Origin: Paenibacillus sp. OV219
GTDB lineage: Bacteria > Bacillota > Bacilli > Paenibacillales > Paenibacillaceae
Reading direction: 5' to 3'
DNA length: 64,000 nt
Assembly (NCBI RefSeq): GCF_900110075.1
Contig: NZ_FOCJ01000007.1
Span: forward strand, 186,001-250,000
In this document: positions 18,134 to 24,621 of the stretch, one piece after another
Layout: each line of letters opens with the position of its first letter
Numbering within the stretch: position 1 is the first letter of the stretch
Made by a program: the position numbers and the translations under genes
The notes under the pieces: model-generated
Database searches by the model: none
What the model was told of the DNA's origin: nothing
What the model saw: the letters and a program-made list of their open reading frames with translations, nothing else

Positions 18134-18676
18134 TTAAGCTTGTTCGTCAAACATAACAAACACATGTTGGATACCGTCTTTGCCACCATAGATGCTATCG
18201 ATATAAGTAATGCCAAGGAACCCCAACTTCTGTGCCCATTTCTGTTCTTCGGAGTCCGCTTCATACTTTCCATATCGGTCAAAGATTTGATTCAGGTACA
18301 TCACGTTTACATAGTTTGTTCCGTCCTTGAATACGAACCACTCGTGCGGCCAAACCACTTGCTTCTTAGAGGGGTTAAACGACTTCGTAGCTAGAATAAG
18401 CTGCTTGCCATTACGTAGAACGGAAGCAGTCTTCGTATGATTGTTCCAATTAATCTGATCTGTAGATCTGCCGAATAAGAAACGAATCGGGATAAATTGA
18501 TCCTTAAACGTAACCGCTGTATTGGCATGATGATAACGGACAGTCACTTCTGTCTTGCGATTGGCTTCAAACTTCTGATCTGCTCGCTGCTCGAGGCTAT
18601 CGGCGGCACTTGCTAAAGCGACATGAACCAGCAGGACTTGTAATGCTATCGCGAGCGCTGCAATTCGAACCTTCAA
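18134..18676 (-). CDS. Secreted protein with copper-amine-oxidase N-terminal-like domain
   Basis: With the TTG at 18676, the product opens MKVRIAALAIALQVLLVHVALASA, a clear signal peptide. GGAGGG lies correctly before that TTG, while the upstream ATG at 18694 would overlap the ribosome site. The mature part has FKDQFIPIRFLFGRSTDQINWNNHTKTASV. This resembles the small beta domain called the copper amine oxidase N-terminal domain, common in Paenibacillus exported proteins. The tail (VFKDGTNYVNVMYLNQIF) continues that pattern. It has no catalytic residues and is probably an extracellular binding or structural protein. Confidence 0.75.
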   Translation of the reverse strand: MKVRIAALAIALQVLLVHVALASAADSLEQRADQKFEANRKTEVTVRYHHANTAVTFKDQFIPIRFLFGRSTDQINWNNHTKTASVLRNGKQLILATKSFNPSKKQVVWPHEWFVFKDGTNYVNVMYLNQIFDRYGKYEADSEEQKWAQKLGFLGITYIDSIYGGKDGIQHVFVMFDEQA

Positions 18677-18767
18677 AGCGATTCCCTCCGTCATGTGAAT
18701 TCGATACTATTCAGACGGAAGAGACATTGTGAATGTTACGTTTATAGCGGAAAAGAGTTCTCTAGTT

Positions 18768-19340
18768 CTAGAACCAGACGAATAACGATCGGAACAAGCC
18801 GCGCTTGCGCGAAGGCAGTCCGGTTGAGGCGGCTGCTGTTTCAGCTGCTGAGGCGCTGAGCTCCGCCATCGGCGATGCTGGCTTGCGGGCCGTCTCGAGC
18901 GACGCGGCAAGCTGCTCGACCATGCGGCGCAGCTCGTCAAGCTCCTCGCGGTGCTGCAGCACTTGGGCGGCGACGACCTCGTCGGCCTTCTGCTCCAGCT
19001 TGCGCTCGACAGAGCGGATACGTGCCAGCAGATCAGTCTCCTCGGGAGCCGCGACCGAGGCTGCGACCTCTAGCATAGCTTGATTCATGGGCTGCTGTGC
19101 CGCCTGCGCTTGCGCCTGCTCTGGTTCCGGTTCTGGCAATACGATCTGATCCATCGTCTCACCATTCTCGAGCGCTGCCTTAATGATTCCGAGCATGGCG
19201 AGATCCTGCTGCGTGAAAATATAGTGTCCGAAGCGGTCCTTTTGGAAGTAGTGCGGGAAGTGGGAGGCCCAGCGTTTGACCGTTGTTTGGCTCACGTTCA
19301 GCGACTCAGCTGCGTCCTTGCTTTTGACAAGTTCCATCAT
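18768..19340 (-). CDS. RacA-like chromosome-anchoring protein (MerR-type HTH plus coiled coil)
   Basis: Residues 1-70 form a MerR/excisionase-type helix-turn-helix (ELVKSKDAAESLNVSQTTVKRW, GHYIFTQQDLAMLGII). A Gln/Ala/Pro-rich linker follows, then a coiled coil at about 105-150 (LARIRSVERKLEQKADEVV). The tail is basic and aromatic (RKRGLFRSLFVWF), suited to membrane contact. This order matches RacA, which binds the chromosome and anchors it at the pole during sporulation. MerR regulators normally lack such a tail. The start at 19340 is chosen because GGAGTG precedes it; the frame continues to 19415 without a ribosome site. The RacA assignment is inferred from architecture. Confidence 0.68.
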   Translation of the reverse strand: MMELVKSKDAAESLNVSQTTVKRWASHFPHYFQKDRFGHYIFTQQDLAMLGIIKAALENGETMDQIVLPEPEPEQAQAQAAQQPMNQAMLEVAASVAAPEETDLLARIRSVERKLEQKADEVVAAQVLQHREELDELRRMVEQLAASLETARKPASPMAELSASAAETAAASTGLPSRKRGLFRSLFVWF

Positions 19341-19715
19341 TCCAATCACTCCGTTCAGATGTGGGATGTATCGAAGTATTCGAGCTATAGAAGCGGGTCC
19401 CTGCATGGGTGACAAAGGAAGTGCTCATTCGCTAAACAAAGTGGTTTTGCGATAGTTATTGCGTGAGATACGGAGTGTAAGCAGGAGATCATGCGGAGGT
19501 GGCGAATGAGAATAATGGAAATAGTAGGTAAAAATTCCGATTTGTTTGAATGAGAGGAGGGTATGCGTATATGTCACGATTGACTGGAAGCTCTATGCAA
19601 GGTCTACACTATAAACAACGGCGGTTGTTTGTATGGAGCTTCGCAAGATCTACCGCCTAGTTTGTAGGATAGACTTTGCTACCTTAAAGAATTTATTTTA
19701 AGGAGCAGAGCGAAT
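19341..19715. other. Intergenic region with structured leader and possible 29-residue ORF
   Basis: The first 200 bases show nothing clear. From 19587 a long stem (19587-19598 with 19631-19642, two G-T pairs) encloses a second hairpin AAACAAC-GGCG-GTTGTTT (19613-19630). A small frame with a GAGGAGGG box runs 19571-19660 (29 codons, starting MSRLTGSSMQG), but it overlaps the stems and may not be translated. At 19682-19703 the arms CCTTAAA and TTTAAGG fold the ribosome site of the next gene into a weak hairpin. This suggests a structured 5' leader. Confidence 0.4.
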
Positions 19716-20006
19716 ATGAAATATATTAATGCAGATGTTATTTTTCCTGCAGAGTTGTTGAAGGAAATACAGAAGTATGTGAGCGGCGGAATGGTTTACG
19801 TTCCAACGCCTGTAGGCTCAAAGAAGCAATGGGGAGAAAATTCCGGCAGCAAGCAGATGCTAAGGCACAGAAACGATGAAATACGTCAACAATTCTCCGC
19901 TGGCATCACAATAGACGAGCTTTCGTCGCGCTATTGTCTCTCTTGCGATAGCATCAAAAAAATTGTCTATAACCGGAGCAAACCGGCAAAAGTCGCATCG
20001 GACTAA
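19716..20006 (+). CDS. CD3324-family small protein with C-terminal helix-turn-helix
   Basis: This is a 96-residue protein opening MKYINADVIFPAELLKEIQKYVSGGMVYVP, the hallmark of the CD3324 family of clostridia and bacilli. Residues 55-85 (EIRQQFSAGITIDELSSRYCLSCDSIKKIVY) look like a helix-turn-helix of the resolvase/terminase small-subunit kind, so DNA binding is plausible. AAGGAG lies 10 bases before the ATG but can be hidden in a hairpin. The stop codon is inside the terminator loop. The role in the cell is not known to me. Confidence 0.75.
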   Translation: MKYINADVIFPAELLKEIQKYVSGGMVYVPTPVGSKKQWGENSGSKQMLRHRNDEIRQQFSAGITIDELSSRYCLSCDSIKKIVYNRSKPAKVASD

Positions 20007-20021
20007 TGGATGCGCCTTTTT
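19994..20021 (+). terminator. Terminator overlapping the stop of the CD3324-family gene
   Basis: CGCATC (19994-19999) pairs with GATGCG (20009-20014), followed by CC and seven T. The gene's TAA at 20004-20006 sits in the loop. Confidence 0.82.
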
Positions 20022-20126
20022 TTATACCATAAATAGCTCTAACCGTTTGTTATATATATCCGGGTGGAGCCATCCCCTATAATGACCTTATTCATATGAA
20101 TAAATGATTGATGAGGGGGCAACATC

Positions 20127-20315
20127 ATGCCGAAATCTACACGCGGAAAATCGCTCTGGAACACCCCGTCTCACGGGCGCGGAACATGCCCTGCATGCGG
20201 GACGACTAGAATCAAGCTGCTATACTCCCGGTCCAGAACAGACGGGAAGATTATAAAAGTATGCAAGCTCTGCCGTAGTGCGTCCCAAGCGAAGCTGGAC
20301 GGTACTCAGTCGTAA
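20127..20315 (+). CDS. Small zinc-ribbon-like hypothetical protein, 62 residues
   Basis: The product is very basic and contains CPACG and CKLC about 27 residues apart, a likely four-cysteine zinc ribbon, within MPKSTRGKSLWNTPSHGRG...LYSRSRTDGKIIKVC. A strong GAGGGGG box lies 8 bases before the ATG. Such small ribbons in Paenibacillus may bind RNA or the ribosome, but that is only inference. A TATAAT hexamer at 20078-20083 is a possible -10, although no good -35 is seen. Confidence 0.7.
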   Translation: MPKSTRGKSLWNTPSHGRGTCPACGTTRIKLLYSRSRTDGKIIKVCKLCRSASQAKLDGTQS

Positions 20316-20340
20316 GGTGAGCATCTGAGAGATTTAGAGC

Positions 20341-20378
20341 AAAAAAGAAGCGGCACAGGATCAAACTCCTGCGCCGCT
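20341..20378 (-). terminator. Terminator of the prohibitin-like gene
   Basis: AGCGGC (20349-20354) and CAGGA (20356-20360) pair with TCCTG (20367-20371) and GCCGCT (20373-20378). On the minus strand the hairpin is followed by TTCTTTTTT. It may also stop plus-strand reading from the zinc-ribbon gene. Confidence 0.82.
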
Positions 20379-20403
20379 CTTTGGTACGTGCGGATTGTCT
20401 TCC

Positions 20404-21348
20404 TTAAGGCTGTTTGCTCTCGTTCGCGTTCGCGCTTGTGCTATCCAAAGCAGCTGTATCATCCGCTGCTTTATCCGCGCCGCTCGCATTCGGCACACTC
20501 GCGGAACTGCTACTGATGCTGCCTGCCAGCGAATTCACATCAATGAAAGGCATCGCGCCGCCTGTTACGGTCGGCAGATGACCATCCCACTTATCGACCG
20601 CCATCTCCTGCACCTCGATCTGCTTCAGCTGAACGAGCTCCGGCGTCACTTCCTGTTTCTTCAGCTTAAGCGACTCCGCTTCCGCCTGCGCCTGCGCGAC
20701 CTTCTGCTTCGCTTCAATCTGTACGCGTTTGAGATCGTTCTCCGCCTTCAATGCCTGCTGCTGCGCTACTTGCTTCGCCTCAATCGACTGATTGAACGCA
20801 TCAGAGAACTTGAAATTCACGATGTTAATATCGGCGACGATAAGGTTGTATTTGGCGAGCCGCGTCGTTAGATGCTCCCGCACTTCGGCTGCAACGATGT
20901 CGCGCTTGGCAATCAGATCCTCCGCCGGATACCGTGCCGTCACTTCCTTCACAATCTCCTGAATCGCCGGATTGACGATGACGTTATCGAAGGAGCCTCC
21001 GACGTTGTTCATCAGCTTATAGGCAGCCGCTTTATCAACAGCATAGTTGACGGCGACATGCGTGGATACCGGCTGCAGGTCTTTGGAGGAAGCCGACGTA
21101 TCGGTCTCGGCCTTGGTCACCTGCACATTCACTTGGATGATGCTCTGTACGAATGGGATTTTCATATGAATGCCTGGCGCCAGTATGTTATCATTCAGTT
21201 TGCCGAACGTTTTGTATAAGCCGACGTTGCCGTATTGGACGGTGGCAAAGCCGTTAAAAGCGACAATGAGGCCGACGACGACAAGAGCCGAAAGCCAGAT
21301 ATAAGGCTTAAAGTTCACTTTCTTCGTATTCGGTTCGATGACATGCAT
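20404..21348 (-). CDS. SPFH/prohibitin-family membrane protein
   Basis: The 314-residue protein has one N-terminal membrane helix at about residues 17-38 (YIWLSALVVVGLIVAFNGF), then an SPFH domain (VGLYKTFGKLNDNILAPGIHMKIPF). A long coiled coil with SIEAKQVAQQQALKAENDL and AQAEAESLKLKKQEVTPEL follows, and the tail is Ser/Ala-rich and disordered. Prohibitins form large ring assemblies that organise membrane domains and influence FtsH-type proteolysis. GGAGGGG lies 7 bases before the ATG at 21348; the upstream extension to 21366 is unlikely. It is transcribed alone. The exact subtype (prohibitin rather than HflC) is inferred from motif order. Confidence 0.88.
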   Translation of the reverse strand: MHVIEPNTKKVNFKPYIWLSALVVVGLIVAFNGFATVQYGNVGLYKTFGKLNDNILAPGIHMKIPFVQSIIQVNVQVTKAETDTSASSKDLQPVSTHVAVNYAVDKAAAYKLMNNVGGSFDNVIVNPAIQEIVKEVTARYPAEDLIAKRDIVAAEVREHLTTRLAKYNLIVADINIVNFKFSDAFNQSIEAKQVAQQQALKAENDLKRVQIEAKQKVAQAQAEAESLKLKKQEVTPELVQLKQIEVQEMAVDKWDGHLPTVTGGAMPFIDVNSLAGSISSSSASVPNASGADKAADDTAALDSTSANANESKQP

Positions 21349-21423
21349 GCATGAACCCCTCCACAATCGTTTTTTTAAAATATAAGAAAGTATGAGTTTG
21401 CTCGATACTTTACTTATATTTTT

Positions 21424-21468
21424 CCGCGAAACGCAGCTTTTGCCACTAGAGGACGGCGACAGCCGTTT
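21424..21468 (+). repeat. Dispersed structured element, copy A
   Basis: This copy begins CCGCGAAACG, continues with AGC-TTTTGCC (left arm) and ends GACGGCGACAGCCGTTT (right arm). The arms fold into an imperfect hairpin. The same layout appears at 32331, 41100 and 54786. The element lies 110 nt ahead of the small gene at 21578, which is on the same strand, and about 75 nt behind the start of the divergent SPFH gene. Confidence 0.7.
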
Positions 21469-21577
21469 ACGCTTTAATACGGGCTGCTACTCATAGGTAT
21501 GCGGTTGTTAAGGATACATACGGTTTTTAGGGGCAATGGTAACAATAGATTTAGCACGAAAGGAAGGGGACAGGGCA

Positions 21578-21814
21578 ATGGAGCATACAGCACAGGAAGT
21601 GGCGGAATGGATGATTAAGGAGCTGCAAGCGGTGGGTATTCTGCGTCAGGAGCAAGTAGTGGCGCATATTAAAGCTCATTACGGCGAGCACTTCATCTAC
21701 GTGAATGAGAACGGCAATGAGTCGATCGACAAAGAAGTGAAGAAGGCATTTAAAAAGCTGCACGGCGGGCGCGCAGCTTGGGAGCGGGACGGATTTTTCT
21801 GGGCATGGACATAA
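21578..21814 (+). CDS. Small protein of DUF6953-like family, 78 residues
   Basis: The protein reads MEHTAQEVAEWMIKELQAVG and continues with an EHFIYVNENGNESIDKEVKKAFKKL core and a C-terminal WERDGFFWAW. This resembles a short winged-helix-like protein family (DUF6953), though I only recall it loosely. AGGAAGGGG precedes the ATG at 21578 by about 8 bases; the frame is open to 21536 without a ribosome site. The dispersed structured element copy A lies in its leader. Function is unknown; a winged-helix fold would fit nucleic-acid binding. Confidence 0.65.
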   Translation: MEHTAQEVAEWMIKELQAVGILRQEQVVAHIKAHYGEHFIYVNENGNESIDKEVKKAFKKLHGGRAAWERDGFFWAWT

Positions 21815-21849
21815 GACGGAGTTAGAGCTATTAGGAGCAGCTCCGAGTC

Positions 21850-22560
21850 CTATTCCGAGTTAATCGGATGTTTAAGCTGATCATGGTACAGATCGAAGTA
21901 CACGGAACCGTCGGTTCCACGCACGGCATAACACACATCATCAAGCGTCAGTCCACGGCGCCGCATCTGCTTGTTTAGCCAATCCATATCAAGCCCGCTG
22001 TTCTCCATATTGGTAATGGCGGGCTTGCCGTCCATAATGAGCTCGATGGGGAATTGGCTCTCAGCAGGCGTCTTCACGCCGAGATCCTTCTTCGTCACTT
22101 GTCGGAACTGGGGCTTCTTTAGCACGGATAACTTGCCGTTCAGCTCCAGCACCGCATACTCGACTTCATTGATGTCGAAAATATCTTTTTCCCGCAGCTC
22201 CTGATTGAGTGTATCGAGCGTGAAGCGCAGCTTGCGCAGGTTATGCTCGAGGATTTTGCCATTTTCCATCATGATTGTCGGCTTGCCGGACACCCACTTA
22301 CGCAGATGCCGGCTTCGCAGGGACACGACGGAAATGAGGAGCGCGATCCCGCTGAAAGTCAGCAAAGCGGTAATTTGGTTCCACGATTTCAGGTCGGTGT
22401 TGAACGCCAAATTTGCTGTAATGGCGCCGAGCGTAATGGTGGATACGAAGTCGTGATAGGTTAACTGGGTTAACGTTTGTTTCCCGATTATGCGCGCAAT
22501 GATCATGATGAGAACGAATGCGGCGATAGAGCGGATGATCGTCTCTATTGTAGTATTCAT
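21850..22560 (-). CDS. DUF421 (YetF/YrbG-like) membrane protein
   Basis: The 236-residue protein has three N-terminal membrane helices (about residues 7-25, 38-55 and 61-80) and the family signature GKQTLTQLTYHDFVSTITLGAI. A cytoplasmic DUF421 domain follows (KPTIMMENGKILEHNLRKLRFT, DEVEYAVLE-type core, then LIMDGKPAITNMENSGLD). Members occur widely in bacilli and spores, with no firmly known activity. GAGGAG lies about 12 bases before the ATG. It appears monocistronic, convergent with the gene at 21578. Confidence 0.9.
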   Translation of the reverse strand: MNTTIETIIRSIAAFVLIMIIARIIGKQTLTQLTYHDFVSTITLGAITANLAFNTDLKSWNQITALLTFSGIALLISVVSLRSRHLRKWVSGKPTIMMENGKILEHNLRKLRFTLDTLNQELREKDIFDINEVEYAVLELNGKLSVLKKPQFRQVTKKDLGVKTPAESQFPIELIMDGKPAITNMENSGLDMDWLNKQMRRRGLTLDDVCYAVRGTDGSVYFDLYHDQLKHPINSE

Positions 22561-22631
22561 GGGATTTGGTTCTCCTCGCAGCTAGCAGAATGTTCCACTA
22601 GTGTAACCGCGAGAGCGCAGTGTCATCCGGT

Positions 22632-22940
22632 TTAAACGTTGTAGTCCATTTTGCCATCAGCGTGAATGGTCAATTTCGCATCGGTGTTGTTATAATCGAC
22701 GATTCCGTGTGTAGAATAATACCATGTCTTCTTGTCGACAGCGCCGCTCTCAATCACGAAGATATTCAGCTCATCGTTGTGACGACAGATATCCTCAGCA
22801 ATTGCGGTATCTGCCAGGTCGATGGTCAGCCTCCAGCCTTCGCGGTCGCTCGCAGGCGTAATGGCAAAGCTCACTTCATGTTTCTTCGAATCGAGAAATA
22901 AGCGGCCGCCAACGGTGTGGCGAATGTACAAATGATCCAT
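22632..22940 (-). CDS. Hypothetical protein, 102 residues
   Basis: The start is supported by a near-perfect AAGGAGGG box 5-6 bases before the ATG. The product, MDHLYIRHTVGGRLFLDSKKHEVSF to the C-terminal KLTIHADGKMDYNV, is beta-rich, soluble and without cysteine. I do not recognise the family. Its ribosome site overlaps the -35 box of the divergent pirin promoter, so expression of the two genes may be linked. Confidence 0.7.
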   Translation of the reverse strand: MDHLYIRHTVGGRLFLDSKKHEVSFAITPASDREGWRLTIDLADTAIAEDICRHNDELNIFVIESGAVDKKTWYYSTHGIVDYNNTDAKLTIHADGKMDYNV

Positions 22941-22952
22941 AGCGATCCCTCC

Positions 22953-22998
22953 TTGACAAGCTTACTATAGCACACTATTATACTTACATAAAGTAAGT
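22953..22998 (+). promoter_or_regulatory. Pirin promoter with overlapping inverted-repeat operator
   Basis: TTGACA at 22953-22958 and TATTAT at 22976-22981 are separated by 17 bp, a near-consensus vegetative promoter. Directly after the -10 lies ACTTAC-ATAAA-GTAAGT (22982-22998), an inverted repeat at the predicted start point. Its form resembles operators of the HxlR/MarR quinone- and thiol-stress repressors such as YodB and CatR (comparison from memory). Confidence 0.7.
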
Positions 22999-23039
22999 TG
23001 GTATACAAAATTTCAACGATACAAAGGAGTGTTTTAACG

Positions 23040-23744
23040 ATGATTACGACGTATCCGGCCTCATCGCGATATTCGGGCGATACCGGCTGGCTCCAATTTA
23101 ATTTTAGTTTCTCTTTTGCTGATTATTACGATCCGAACAACATGAATTTTGGCCCACTGCGGGTATTTAACGAGGATTATATTCAACCTGGCAAAGGATT
23201 CGGCACACATCCGCACCGTGATATGGAGATCGTCACGGTAGTCATCAGCGGCGAGCTGGCGCATGAGGACAATACGGGCGGCAAAGAAGTTCTGCGCGTG
23301 GGCGAAGTGCAGCGGATGACGGCTGGAACGGGCATCCTGCATTCCGAAGTCAATTCATCGAGCACGGAAGTCGCGAACATTATGCAGCTATGGTTCCTCC
23401 CAGAGGAGAAGGGGCTTACGCCATCTTATGAGCAGAAGGCATTCGATCAGAACGCTATGGTTAATGCGTTGCTTCCTATCGTATCGAAGAGCATCCTTGG
23501 CGAGTCGATCACGACCATCCATCAGGATCTAACGATCTACCTGTCGAAGCCGGAAGCAGGCAAGACAGTCACCTTCAACCAAGCACCTGACCGCAAAATC
23601 TATCTGTTCGTTATTGACGGCGACGTTACGCTGAACGGCTCTAATCGCCTTAACCGCAGCGATGCAGCGCGCATTACGGATGTGACAGAGCTTACGATCA
23701 CGTCGGAGAACGGCGGGCGGTTCATGCTGATTGACTTGCCTTAA
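23040..23744 (+). CDS. Pirin family protein (YhaK-like, bicupin)
   Basis: The protein shows the pirin cupin motif FGTHPHRDMEIVTVVISGELAHED with metal-binding histidines. It also has RMTAGTGILHSEVN and the C-terminal half-cupin (KIYLFVIDGDVTLNG). Pirins bind iron, and some have quercetinase activity; others act as redox sensors. AAAGGAG precedes the ATG at 23040, which I prefer to the upstream frame start at 22998 because that would overlap the operator. Length (234 residues) is normal. The operator-like inverted repeat suggests induction by electrophile or quinone stress. Confidence 0.88.
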   Translation: MITTYPASSRYSGDTGWLQFNFSFSFADYYDPNNMNFGPLRVFNEDYIQPGKGFGTHPHRDMEIVTVVISGELAHEDNTGGKEVLRVGEVQRMTAGTGILHSEVNSSSTEVANIMQLWFLPEEKGLTPSYEQKAFDQNAMVNALLPIVSKSILGESITTIHQDLTIYLSKPEAGKTVTFNQAPDRKIYLFVIDGDVTLNGSNRLNRSDAARITDVTELTITSENGGRFMLIDLP

Positions 23745-23831
23745 CAATTGGCTGGCGCAAGCTGCATAAGTTGCTCCGCTGCCGTCAACAATAGAGAGTA
23801 TCTATCACTCTAGTAAATGGAGGGGATTCTC

Positions 23832-23984
23832 TTGAATTACAGACCGGCACAGTTGGACGGACAAGCGCTAGCGCGTCTGCAGCAGCTTGAAACAGAGCTG
23901 AGGCAGCTGACATCGGACAACAACATCGTTATTGTCGCGTATCAGACTTCCGCGGAGCGGTTCGAATCGCAGGGCGAGCAGTAG
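23832..23984 (+). CDS. Small ORF, 50 residues, unknown function
   Basis: A TTG start at 23832 is preceded by GGAGGGG six bases upstream. The product begins MNYRPAQLDGQALARLQQLE and continues through ELRQLTSDNNIVIVAYQTS to GEQ. It is amphipathic helix followed by a hydrophobic strand, and it resembles short Paenibacillus proteins seen elsewhere. A good terminator follows at 24046. It is probably real, but too short for function assignment. Confidence 0.6.
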   Translation: MNYRPAQLDGQALARLQQLETELRQLTSDNNIVIVAYQTSAERFESQGEQ

Positions 23985-24045
23985 AGAGCAATAGTGAGCA
24001 ATGGAATAGGACGGGATTTTAGGATTTTAGGGCATGGCCTTTAGG

Positions 24046-24081
24046 GCACGGACTCCGCATGAGGCGGGGACCGTGCTTTTT
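24046..24081 (+). terminator. Terminator after the 50-residue ORF
   Basis: GCACGG (24046-24051) pairs with CCGTGC (24071-24076), extended by CTCCGC/GCGGGG inside, and is followed by TTTTT. Confidence 0.85.
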
Positions 24082-24084
24082 GTT

Positions 24085-24266
24085 GGTCGGTTTAATCTGG
24101 TAGACGCTGGTAGGACCTTTCGGCCTCAGGGAGAAGTTGCTCGGAACGAATACCTAATACCTTCGGCAAGCTCGGAAGCTGACGGATGTTAGCCTCACTA
24201 CCTACTAACGCTTCCCGAGAAAATCTCGGGCAACCTGGGCCTTATCCTTAACTGGGTAAGGCTTTT
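24085..24266 (+). ncRNA. Structured small RNA candidate (possibly raiA-motif RNA)
   Basis: This stretch lies between two terminators and holds no credible ORF. Its own 3' end is a terminator: a 9-bp stem (24239-24247 with 24254-24262) and TTTT. Inside are a perfect CCCGAGA-AAA-TCTCGGG hairpin (24214-24230), GTTAG/CTAAC arms around CACTACCTA, and two GGTAG boxes that can meet CTACC near 24200. The segments TAGACGCTGGTAGGACC and GAATACCTAATACC recall the raiA-motif RNA of Firmicutes. I rely on memory for that, so the class is unproven. No convincing promoter was found. Confidence 0.5.
24239..24266 (+). terminator. Terminator of the small RNA candidate
   Basis: GCCTTATCC pairs with GGGTAAGGC around TTAACT (one T-G pair), followed by TTTT. 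Confidence 0.85.
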
Positions 24267-24276
24267 CGGATTGAAC

Positions 24277-24410
24277 GAAAGAAGCTGGTTTGGTGGACTA
24301 CATTGACGGAAAACTGGTGAATTATGCGAAAGAAGCTGGTCTGGTGGACTACATTAGCGGAAAACTGGTGAATTATGCAAAAGAAGCTGGTCTGGTGGAC
24401 TACATTGGCC
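24277..24410 (+). repeat. 51-bp tandem repeat, 2.6 copies
   Basis: Units start at 24277, 24328 and 24379. They are nearly identical; the third is cut short after 32 bases. Because 51 is a multiple of three, one frame reads KEAGLVDYI(D/S/G)GKLVNYA repeatedly, but it has no good start codon or ribosome site. It is probably non-coding. The following 24411-24621 shows no gene; it has a possible -10 (TATAAA at 24577-24582) before the transporter gene, with no clear -35. Confidence 0.85.
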
Positions 24411-24621
24411 ATAGAGAGTCCTCAGGGTCACCACATTAGGAGGAAATCTGCGAGTTTGAGCCAAAGAGGGGTACCACGAAACCCACATCAGTGAGAAATC
24501 CACGAGATTCAGGAACTGCACCTCTCCAACCAGTTCTTTTTCTATTTTATCTAGTTCCCTAGAACCAGAATTTTGGTATAAAATAGAGAAATATGTAGGA
24601 GAAGGTTAAGGAGCTGCGAGG

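Noticed and set aside
18757-18775. Near-palindrome TCTAGTTCTAGAACCAGA, with a similar one at 24549-24568
   Set aside because: The first lies at the end of the RacA-like coding region and encodes its last residues; similarity to the second is short and may be chance.
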